Shown: piece after piece, positions 7,487 through 12,632 of the stretch | Position numbering within the stretch: position 1 is the stretch's first letter | Layout of the letters: every line of letters starts with the position of its first letter | DNA from: Bacteroidota bacterium | GTDB taxonomy: Bacteria > Bacteroidota > Ignavibacteria > UBA10030 > BY39 | Length of the DNA: 13,796 nt | Direction of reading: 5' to 3' | Assembly: GCA_018830765.1 (NCBI GenBank) | Contig: JAHJRJ010000281.1 | Coordinates: 1 to 13,796 of the forward strand | Notes under the pieces: model-generated | The model's database searches: none | Seen by the model: the letters and a program-made list of their open reading frames with translations, nothing else | Told to the model about the DNA's origin: nothing | Position numbers and translations under genes: made by a program

Positions 7487-8365
7487 ATGAACACAGCAGA
7501 GATAGAAAGAATAATCAAATTAGTTTTGAAGGAACACTCTCCTGAAAAACCTACCTGTAAAGACGGAGTTTGTACGGATGGTTTATGCGTAATTCACAAT
7601 AAAGCAGGTGTAAAAAATATTGTTGATGAAGGCGCTTGCCGTGTATCGGCGAGTCTGGGTGTAGAAGATGCAGGTGGCATCGAGAACGAGCTCGGTAGAA
7701 TGATAGACCACACATTACTCAAACCGGATGCAACGATTAAGGAAATCGATAAATTATGCGCAGAAGCAAAAAAGTACTCCTTCGCGAGCGTTTGCATTAA
7801 CCCGTCGTACGTCTCGCGGTGTGCAAAATTTTTAAAAGACACTCCAGTTAAGGTTTGTACAGTTATAGGTTTTCCATTGGGAGCGACTTCTACCGCTGCA
7901 AAAGCTTTTGAGACGGAGCAAACAATTCGTGACGGCGCCACAGAAGTTGATATGGTGATTAACGTCGGTATGTTAAAATCTGGCGAATATGATTTTGTTG
8001 AGAACGATATATTTGCGGTAGTAAGCGCTGCAAAACGATATCGGGTTTTAGTGAAAGTGATTTTAGAAACTGCGCTACTGACCGACGAAGAAAAAATAAA
8101 AGCGTGCATATTGGCTAAGCGTGCCGGAGCAGATTTTGTAAAAACGTCCACGGGTTTTGCGAAAGGTGGAGCCACAGCGGGCGACATTGCCCTTATGCGC
8201 AAGGTGGTGGGAAGCGCGATGGGTGTAAAAGCTTCGGGCGGCGTAAGGACGCGCGAAGAAGCGCTCCAAATGGTTGCAAGCGGTGCAGACAGGATAGGCG
8301 CCAGCGCAAGCGTAAAAATTGTTAGCGGTGAGGTTGAAACTACGAGAAGCACTTCAATGTATTAA
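7487..8365 (+). CDS. deoC: Deoxyribose-phosphate aldolase with N-terminal encapsulation-peptide-like extension
   Basis: 292 aa against about 220-260 for ordinary DeoC. It cleaves 2-deoxyribose 5-phosphate to acetaldehyde and glyceraldehyde 3-phosphate. By alignment with the E. coli enzyme (Asp102, Lys167, Lys201), D155 (EVDMVINVG), Schiff-base K219 (FVKTSTGF) and K248 (GVKASGGVR) are present. The extra ~70 residues begin with an amphipathic helix, MNTAEIERIIKLVLKEH, closely resembling the helices that target PduP-like enzymes into bacterial microcompartments. A linker follows with C24, C29 and C34 (CX4CX4C) and C51; the catalytic domain starts near 70. The gene is followed after 22 bp by the SPOR genes, probably as one transcript. 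No shell-protein genes are in the window, so encapsulation is inferred. Confidence 0.93.
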   Translation: MNTAEIERIIKLVLKEHSPEKPTCKDGVCTDGLCVIHNKAGVKNIVDEGACRVSASLGVEDAGGIENELGRMIDHTLLKPDATIKEIDKLCAEAKKYSFASVCINPSYVSRCAKFLKDTPVKVCTVIGFPLGATSTAAKAFETEQTIRDGATEVDMVINVGMLKSGEYDFVENDIFAVVSAAKRYRVLVKVILETALLTDEEKIKACILAKRAGADFVKTSTGFAKGGATAGDIALMRKVVGSAMGVKASGGVRTREEALQMVASGADRIGASASVKIVSGEVETTRSTSMY

Positions 8366-8387
8366 ATCTAAACCGAAAGGAGTCTAT

Positions 8388-8888
8388 ATGATGAAATATT
8401 TTATCAACGCACTTTTTATTTTTATTGTGATGCTTTGGATCGGATGTGCATCGACTGAAAAATTGCAAGAAGGTGAAAAAACTCCTATCGTGAAAGAAGA
8501 GACTCCACCACCACCGCCCGACACACCTATAAAAGTAGATACATTAGATGTAAAGATTGAGACCAACCAGAAGATGGCATCAGAACCAAGACCGATGCCC
8601 CCACCAGCACATCAACCGGTGATAAAAACCTCGTCAGATAATTTTTCTATACAACTTGGGGCATTCAAAGAGGAAGAAAATTCCCTGCAATTTGCTTACA
8701 CCGCAAAAAACCGTTTAAACGAAGACATTTATAATATATTCGATAAAGGTACGGGTTTGTACCGGGTTTTAGTGGGTGATTTCAGCACAAAAGAATCGGC
8801 AAAAGAGTATCGTGACCAACTGGTAAAAAAATTCCCGGAGTATCAAGACGCTTGGGTGGTTGATGTAAAAAAAGAAATTAGAAAATGA
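8388..8888 (+). CDS. SPOR-domain lipoprotein 1
   Basis: 166 aa starting at the ATG ATG pair at 8388/8391, preceded by AAAGGAG (8376-8382); the second ATG has the better spacing. The longer reading frame back to 8319 overlaps deoC and lacks a ribosome site. Residues 1-20 are a lipoprotein signal (…MLWIGC-AS; tryptophan at -3 is slightly unusual). A proline-rich linker (40-44 and 69-73) leads to a C-terminal SPOR domain at about 85-162 (FSIQLGAFKEEENS ... YRVLVGDF). SPOR domains bind denuded septal peptidoglycan, so a periplasmic division or envelope role is likely. The end overlaps the next gene by 4 bp. Confidence 0.85.
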   Translation: MMKYFINALFIFIVMLWIGCASTEKLQEGEKTPIVKEETPPPPPDTPIKVDTLDVKIETNQKMASEPRPMPPPAHQPVIKTSSDNFSIQLGAFKEEENSLQFAYTAKNRLNEDIYNIFDKGTGLYRVLVGDFSTKESAKEYRDQLVKKFPEYQDAWVVDVKKEIRK

Positions 8889-9409
8889 ATAGAGTAGTTA
8901 TATCCATAGTTCTGTTATTTGCATTTATAGTCGGATGTGCCATTTTTGCGCCTGAGGTTAAAAAAACACCCGAGGAAGAGAAGAAGGAATTGTTAGACAA
9001 GTATGAGAAGGATTTCGAACCCAGTGCATACGATGATGAAGTACAGTATGATATCGATGAGGAAATAAATAACCTGACGCCTGTCAAACCCGATACCAAA
9101 GATTCTGTCGAACCAGAAATCATTTCCGGATTTCGAATTCAACTTTCCATGACTACTAACATCGACGAAGCCAACCTGTTAAAATCGGAAGCATCCGCGA
9201 AACTGCCAAACGATTGGGTGTATGTAATTTATGAGGCGCCGTATTACAAAGTCCGAGTCGGTGACTATAACTCACGCAGTATTGCAAACCAAAGTTTACG
9301 CTCACTTATTGATATGGGATACAGTAATGCGTGGATTGTACCAGACCGGGTTTATAAAGTTCCGCCCCCGAAACCGAGCGACCCGAACGTAAATTTTGAA
9401 GAGAATTAA
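8885..9409 (+). CDS. SPOR-domain lipoprotein 2
   Basis: 174 aa with a lipoprotein signal whose lipobox is IVGC (C18). An acidic, charged linker (about 24-75) precedes a SPOR-like domain at about 81-155 (GFRIQLSMTTNIDEAN ... YYKVRVGDYNS ... GYSNAWIV). A short proline-rich tail follows. The ATGA overlap with SPOR 1 (8885-8888) implies coupled synthesis. The two proteins share domain order (signal, linker, SPOR) but little linker sequence, so they look like an old duplication. Envelope location is well supported; the exact role is unknown. Confidence 0.82.
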   Translation: MNRVVISIVLLFAFIVGCAIFAPEVKKTPEEEKKELLDKYEKDFEPSAYDDEVQYDIDEEINNLTPVKPDTKDSVEPEIISGFRIQLSMTTNIDEANLLKSEASAKLPNDWVYVIYEAPYYKVRVGDYNSRSIANQSLRSLIDMGYSNAWIVPDRVYKVPPPKPSDPNVNFEEN

Positions 9410-9469
9410 ACACGGTTTTGTGAAAATGAAAATAATTTAATATAATTAAACGGTATCAGATGAGAAAGA
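9400..9469. repeat. ~70-bp direct repeat copy 1, upstream of the ParE pair
   Basis: It aligns with 9969-10039 at roughly 79% identity with a single 1-nt gap. It starts with AGAGAATTAAAC at the 3' end of the SPOR 2 gene and ends AGATGAGAAAGA. It includes the promoter at 9418-9446. Confidence 0.7.
9418..9446 (+). promoter_or_regulatory. Promoter of the toxin-antitoxin pair
   Basis: TTGTGA (9418-9423), exactly 17 nt, then TATAAT (9441-9446), 33 nt before the antitoxin ATG. The same architecture is conserved in the second repeat copy despite divergence elsewhere, which strengthens the call. Confidence 0.6.
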
Positions 9470-9479
9470 CGGTAAAAAT

Positions 9480-9665
9480 ATGGATACACTTAAAGAAACA
9501 ACGATAGAAATAATAAGACGACTTCCAGACAGTTGCTCAGTGGAAGATATTATGTATGAGATAAACTTTGTTGCTCAAGTTCTAGAGGGTGTAAAAGATG
9601 CTGAAGCTGGAAGGTTATTAAATACGGAGGAACTTCTTAAACGAGTTGAGCAATGGGAAAAATAA
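9480..9665 (+). CDS. Antitoxin of a ParE/RelE-type module
   Basis: 61 aa, helical and charged. The C-terminal part (EGVKDAEAGRLLNTEELLKRVEQW) resembles the toxin-wrapping segment seen in many short antitoxins encoded before ParE/RelE toxins. No ribbon-helix-helix or helix-turn-helix is obvious. It would neutralise the downstream toxin by direct binding and might repress its own promoter. It overlaps the toxin gene by 13 nt. Assignment rests mainly on size, the C-terminal pattern and the neighbour. Confidence 0.72.
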   Translation: MDTLKETTIEIIRRLPDSCSVEDIMYEINFVAQVLEGVKDAEAGRLLNTEELLKRVEQWEK

Positions 9666-9967
9666 AATGGACGGAAAAGGCAAACAATCATTTGATAGGA
9701 ATTTACAATTACATCGCGAGAGATTCTAAAACATATGCTGGCCGATTTATAAGGTCTCTTATCAAAGCTACTGAAAAACTTGAAATTATGCCTCGTAGTG
9801 GTCGTATCGTTCCAGAGCTTGAAAATTATGGATTCAGAGAAGTTATCTATCAAAACTACAGGATTGTCTATAGAATTACCAGCGATGAATCGGTACAAAT
9901 ACTTGCCGTGTTACATTGTTCACGAAATTTTAATAAGGCATTTAATGAGGAATGGGATTTGAGTTGA
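9653..9967 (+). CDS. ParE/RelE-family toxin
   Basis: 104 aa with the family layout: IKWTEKANNHLIGIYNYIARDS at the N-terminus, PRSGRIVPEL (about 47-56), REVIYQNYRIVYRI (about 62-75), then ILAVLHCSRNF near the end. This pattern is ParE-like; ParE toxins poison DNA gyrase, whereas RelE relatives cleave mRNA, and sequence alone does not separate the two here. The 13-nt overlap with the antitoxin gene is typical of type II modules. The gene looks intact. The pair is bracketed by direct repeats, which suggests acquisition or duplication. Confidence 0.85.
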   Translation: MGKIKWTEKANNHLIGIYNYIARDSKTYAGRFIRSLIKATEKLEIMPRSGRIVPELENYGFREVIYQNYRIVYRITSDESVQILAVLHCSRNFNKAFNEEWDLS

Positions 9968-9968
9968 A

Positions 9969-10039
9969 AGAGAATTAAACTCGTTATTGCTAAGTTGATA
10001 ATAATTTTGTATAATTAAAACGGAATTAGATGAAAATAA
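9969..10039. repeat. ~70-bp direct repeat copy 2, downstream of the ParE pair
   Basis: It matches 9400-9469 at about 79%: AGAGAATTAAAC at the left, then a conserved TATAATTAAA-CGG-ATGA block. It sits immediately after the toxin stop, as copy 1 sits at the SPOR 2 stop. Confidence 0.7.
9987..10015 (+). promoter_or_regulatory. Promoter within repeat copy 2, without an obvious gene
   Basis: TTGCTA (9987-9992), 17 nt, TATAAT (10010-10015). It is followed only by an 11-codon frame at 10030 (MKIKKKSEFYL) and then the strong hairpin at 10071-10097. Transcription could make a short RNA or read on into the cassette genes. Confidence 0.5.
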
Positions 10040-10070
10040 AAAAAAAGAGTGAGTTTTATCTATAAAGAAA

Positions 10071-10097
10071 ATAGACCCCGAATAATTCGGGGTCTAT
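10071..10097 (-). terminator. Perfect 13-bp hairpin, terminator-like
   Basis: ATAGACCCCGAAT (10071-10083) and ATTCGGGGTCTAT (10085-10097) are exact inverted partners. On the minus strand the stem is followed by TTTTCTTT, so it reads best as an intrinsic terminator for leftward transcription. The plus-strand exit (CACTCC) lacks a T-tract. It separates the toxin-antitoxin region from the cassette region. Confidence 0.6.
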
Positions 10098-10114
10098 CAC
10101 TCCATATTCGGGTG

Positions 10115-10128
10115 GATATACGCAATTG
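10115..10128 (+). other. Degenerate attC right end (weak)
   Basis: GATATACGCAATTG resembles the right ends of the two attC-like sites downstream (GTTATACGCC at 10314 and GTTATGCGCAATTG at 11273), with GTT changed to GAT. It could be the decayed boundary of a previous cassette. The stretch between it and 10320 holds no gene. Confidence 0.25.
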
Positions 10129-10146
10129 AGTTTCGTTAATCTACTA

Positions 10147-10237
10147 GATGGACAACATTCGCTCCGCTCATGAGCGTTGTCCATCGATGCGCGGGCTACG
10201 CCCTCGATGGTCGAGAGCACGTTCGCTTCGCGAACGT
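10147..10237. repeat. Two perfect hairpins upstream of the first cassette gene
   Basis: GATGGACAAC (10147-10156) pairs exactly with GTTGTCCATC (10176-10185) around a 19-nt loop. ACGTTCGC (10219-10226) pairs with GCGAACGT (10230-10237) around a 3-nt TTC loop. No T-tract follows either. The dense folding is typical of single-strand-recombined integron DNA, but the hairpins are not themselves standard attC sites. Confidence 0.6.
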
Positions 10238-10320
10238 CGCCCATCTTCGGGAAAAACTCCCATGCTCGCTCTTCGCCTACGACAATGCTCGCACGGCGTT
10301 TTTCCCGCGCATCGTTATAC
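10185..10320 (+). other. attC-like recombination site 1 (right core conserved)
   Basis: CGATGCGCGGG (10185-10195) is an exact inverted partner of CCCGCGCATCG (10304-10314), with a further inner match GCC/GGC and an alternative stem GGGAAAAAC (10249-10257)/GTTTTTCCC (10298-10306). The right core CGTTATACGCCA is homologous to CGTTATGCGCA of the clear site at 11273. The left core (RYYYAAC) is not recognisable: GCGTTGTCCAT stands where it is expected. The cassette gene starts 42 nt downstream, as expected for a gene following an attC. Confidence 0.5.
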
Positions 10321-10361
10321 GCCACATTACGCTCAAAGCATAGATCAGAAAGGAAAGATCA

Positions 10362-11141
10362 ATGGAAACTCTTTTTTGGGTTCTCTTAGTGCTACAAGCT
10401 GTCATCAGCGGTTTTCTTTCAATGGATATAGCCGAAAAGAAGGGGCACTCGTCGGGGGCGTGGTTTGCTTGCGGTTTCTTTTTCGGGGTTTTGGGTTTAA
10501 TTGCTGCGGCAGGACTTCCCATAAAGCAATCAGCAACACCTGCGGGCGCCTCTTTCCTCAAGAAATGTCCAAAGTGCGCTGAGCCGATAAGAAAAGAAGC
10601 ACTGGTGTGCAAGTATTGTGCAAACACGTTTAGCAAAGAACAAGTCATTGCAGAACTAGTTGCATCTCTCCAAGAAAAGTCAGTCGATACTCGCTTGCAA
10701 GCATTAGAGGCTCTCAGAACAACAAGCGACAGTTCTGTGTTGCCACACTTGGTAAGGGTATTAGACGATGCCGGTTCTCAGATTAAGAACCCGCTTGATC
10801 CTGCTGTTCGAGTTTTAAACAAAGCTGCACAATTACTTGAAGAGTTCGGAGGCGATTCTGTATCGTCGCAGTTGTTTACCATATTGAAGAGAGGCGGCAG
10901 TCCAATCAAGATGAACAGAATCATTGAAATACTCGGTAAGCTCCGTGACCCTTCTGCTATACCCATCTTGATAGGATCTCTACAGAATTCTCAAGTGAGT
11001 ACTGTTGCTGCCAAGTCCTTGGAAAAATTCGGGAACGTTGCGATACCTGACCTACAAGAATTCACCAACCAGGCTAAGCGATCTGAACGGAAACTTGCCG
11101 AGCAAATTATCGCAAGAATCAAGCAGGCACCGTCAGCGTAA
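10362..11141 (+). CDS. Cassette protein: TM segments, zinc ribbon and HEAT-like repeats
   Basis: 259 aa, ATG preceded by GGAAAG. Residues 1-20 and about 33-52 are hydrophobic and likely span or insert in the membrane. A zinc ribbon follows: C69/C72 (KKCPKCAEPI) and C83/C86 (LVCKYC). From about 95 to the end the protein is helical with HEAT/armadillo-like repeats (TRLQALEALRTTSDSSVLPHL, IEILGKLRDPSAIPILIGSL, VAAKSLEKFGNVAIPDL). The stop codon lies 6 nt before the left core of the attC at 11148, the hallmark of a cassette gene. No enzymatic motif is seen; a membrane-tethered protein-interaction role is an inference. The overlapping frames at 10148-10648 on both strands are not called. Confidence 0.8.
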   Translation: METLFWVLLVLQAVISGFLSMDIAEKKGHSSGAWFACGFFFGVLGLIAAAGLPIKQSATPAGASFLKKCPKCAEPIRKEALVCKYCANTFSKEQVIAELVASLQEKSVDTRLQALEALRTTSDSSVLPHLVRVLDDAGSQIKNPLDPAVRVLNKAAQLLEEFGGDSVSSQLFTILKRGGSPIKMNRIIEILGKLRDPSAIPILIGSLQNSQVSTVAAKSLEKFGNVAIPDLQEFTNQAKRSERKLAEQIIARIKQAPSA

Positions 11142-11147
11142 TGCGGC

Positions 11148-11279
11148 GTATAACACCGAAAAAGCACGACACTCGCTTTGTGATAGAATTTAATTGTGCT
11201 CGTTCCACCGTTTTGCTCACAGAGAATTTGTCATCTTGTAGTTCGCAAAACGGCGGCGTGCTTTTCGGAAACGTTATGC
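11148..11279 (+). other. attC site (integron cassette recombination site)
   Basis: 132 bp. The left core GTATAAC (11148-11154), with preceding GC, pairs with right core GTTATGC (11273-11279) plus GC; GCGTATAAC and GTTATGCGC match at 8 of 9 positions. After spacers of unequal length (A on the left, GAAAC-side bases on the right), CCGAAAAAGCACG (11156-11168) pairs with CGTGCTTTTCGG (11257-11268), leaving one extrahelical A. Unequal spacers and an extrahelical base are the features by which integron integrase recognises a folded attC strand. An inner stem CCGTTTTGC (11208-11216)/GCAAAACGG (11245-11253) also forms. It lies between two plus-strand genes in the correct orientation. Confidence 0.78.
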
Positions 11280-11303
11280 GCAATTGTCATACTTGGAGAT
11301 TTT

Positions 11304-11726
11304 ATGGATAAGAACACGAAGATATTTATTAACATCATTCTATTAATTGGCATTCTCTTTATCATTATTTTGATTATTATATTTGGAAACACTGAACGAA
11401 AACCGTCTATTATAGACAGCCCTGGCAGACAGACAACTGAGAGACCCACTATTTCCTCTGAGGGCAAAGCTAGATCCCCATCAGATGCCGGGTTTGTTAA
11501 AGGTTTGGGAAGAGATGTCATTCAAGCAGAGTTGAACCAATGGTCGTCAATCGGATTGATCACTAATTATGAATTCACCGGAAGCACGGTGACTGTATAC
11601 GTGAATCATTCGGATTGGATTTCGTTGCCTCACTCTACTCAGGCAGATTTCAAAGCAGGTATTCGATCAAAGTGGCCCGACGGCTCAGTTGTGTTCAGAG
11701 ATAGTCAAACTGGAGAAAGGTTGTGA
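11304..11726 (+). CDS. Cassette protein: N-terminally membrane-anchored, unrecognised
   Basis: 140 aa from ATG at 11304, with TTGGAG upstream; the longer frame from 11196 runs through the attC and is rejected. Residues about 6-27 (IFINIILLIGILFIIILIIIF) form one transmembrane helix. A polar, Ser/Thr/Pro-rich linker (30-60) leads to a ~75-residue soluble domain (GRDVIQAELNQWSSIG..., YEFTGSTVTVYVNHSDW, DFKAGIRSKWPDGSVVFRD). I do not recognise a family. The start is 25 nt after the attC right core, and the stop is 4 nt before the next gene, so the two genes share one cassette. Confidence 0.7.
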   Translation: MDKNTKIFINIILLIGILFIIILIIIFGNTERKPSIIDSPGRQTTERPTISSEGKARSPSDAGFVKGLGRDVIQAELNQWSSIGLITNYEFTGSTVTVYVNHSDWISLPHSTQADFKAGIRSKWPDGSVVFRDSQTGERL

Positions 11727-11730
11727 GGAG

Positions 11731-12483
11731 ATGACTTTTGTACTTTCAGAGATAACAAGACTTGGCGTTGCAATGAGTTCAGATTCCTCGGAGACCATCG
11801 AACGAGGAACGAAGGAAGAATTCAGAGAGGTTGCGAAGACTCTCTACTTTCCACAACTTAACATCGGTGTTTCCACTTGGGGGGAGGCAGAACTGAATGG
11901 CATCGAAATAAACGATTGGCTTCAATCCAAGTGCAAGGAGTACTGCCAAACCAAAAAGGTACGCATCAACTTCGAGCTTGCATCTTTCACGACTTTTCTA
12001 GCAGAGCATTTTGATGCTGCTTTGGGTTTGCCAGTGGCCGATCAAGAGCAGACTCACCATCTCGGGGTTCACGTCGCCGGCTATAATGATGGTCAGAACC
12101 CTGGACTGTGTCATGTCTTCATTGAGCCACATAAGCCTAGTTTTGAAGGACAACATACTATTCTCTCTCTGCCAATTCATCTACCAGGTTATCATCTCCG
12201 AAATGGCATTTATAAGGAGTTTGCGTTTCTTTGGCCAGCTTTGTCGGGTATTGATGAATCCTTTCGTTTACTTATTCGACACGGTTGGACCGAGCATCTC
12301 AAACCCATCACCGATCCGGTGAAGGTACATTCAGAGTGGCTCGGAAGTTGGGTTAAACAGATGTGCTTAATCACCAAGACTGCAGGGTTACCAGAGTACG
12401 TCGGAAAAGCCGTCCGAGTGTTGGCATTTGATCAGCACGCTCGACCTCGTTGGTTTCAAATGCCGGAGATGTTAGAACAATGA
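11731..12483 (+). CDS. Cassette protein, possibly Ntn-hydrolase (proteasome-like)
   Basis: 250 aa from ATG at 11731, just after GAGGAG and 4 nt beyond the previous stop; the longer frame to a TTG at 11689 overlaps that gene and is less likely. The N-terminal ~60 residues (LSEITRLGVAMSSDSSETI... AKTLYFPQLNIGVSTWGEAE) are laid out like proteasome-beta/HslV proteins: a strand, an 'xxDS' turn, 'xxKxxxx' and a small-residue strand. Thr2 or Ser7 could be a nucleophile after processing. The C-terminal half (HHLGVHVAGYNDG..., CHVFIEPHKPSF, GWTEHLKPITDPVKVHSEWL) is unrecognised. The stop is 7 nt before a half attC. The fold proposal is tentative. Confidence 0.65.
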   Translation: MTFVLSEITRLGVAMSSDSSETIERGTKEEFREVAKTLYFPQLNIGVSTWGEAELNGIEINDWLQSKCKEYCQTKKVRINFELASFTTFLAEHFDAALGLPVADQEQTHHLGVHVAGYNDGQNPGLCHVFIEPHKPSFEGQHTILSLPIHLPGYHLRNGIYKEFAFLWPALSGIDESFRLLIRHGWTEHLKPITDPVKVHSEWLGSWVKQMCLITKTAGLPEYVGKAVRVLAFDQHARPRWFQMPEMLEQ

Positions 12484-12490
12484 CAACTGC

Positions 12491-12530
12491 GCTTAACACC
12501 GAAAAACTACGACGTTCACTTTTTTGATAA
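12491..12530 (+). other. Truncated attC (left half only)
   Basis: GCTTAAC (12491-12497) fits RYYYAAC exactly. The following ACCGAAAAA and ACGAC, then CTTT and GATA, align with the left half of the attC at 11148. No right half (CGTxGTTTTCGG...GTTRRRY) appears before 12618. The site seems cut, with the array ending or fused to chromosomal DNA here. Confidence 0.6.
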
Positions 12531-12545
12531 GGCAAGGTAAGTTCA

Positions 12546-12632
12546 ATGGAGCGAACTCATCTGAAAGTGGAAATGAAGATTGAGGAGGCAAAATTGACTT
12601 CTAACAACAAAACTGGAATTATTTCACTCTAA
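12546..12632 (+). pseudogene. 28-codon ORF remnant at the array end
   Basis: ATG at 12546 with AAGG upstream opens a 28-codon frame (MERTHLKVEMKIEEAKL...), ending at 12632 inside the 3' end of the opposite-strand Ig gene. It follows the half attC, so it could be the beginning of a lost cassette gene joined to chromosomal DNA near 12610. It may also be fortuitous. Confidence 0.25.

Noticed and set aside
7594..8352. 252-codon open frame antisense to deoC
   Set aside because: It lies wholly opposite a deoC gene with all catalytic residues, has no recognisable domain, and is explained by codon bias of the sense gene.
10219..10237. Short palindromes considered as a CRISPR array
   Set aside because: There is no regularly spaced series of identical repeats with unique spacers; the hairpins differ from each other.
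10056..10325. 89-codon minus-strand frame, and overlapping plus-strand frames at 10148-10582 and 10177-10389
   Set aside because: These run through palindromic attC-like sequence; palindromes keep frames open on both strands. No ribosome site or domain is seen.
11196..11303. N-terminal extension of the small membrane protein
   Set aside because: It crosses the attC and its right core; ATG at 11304 has a ribosome site and gives an N-terminal TM helix.
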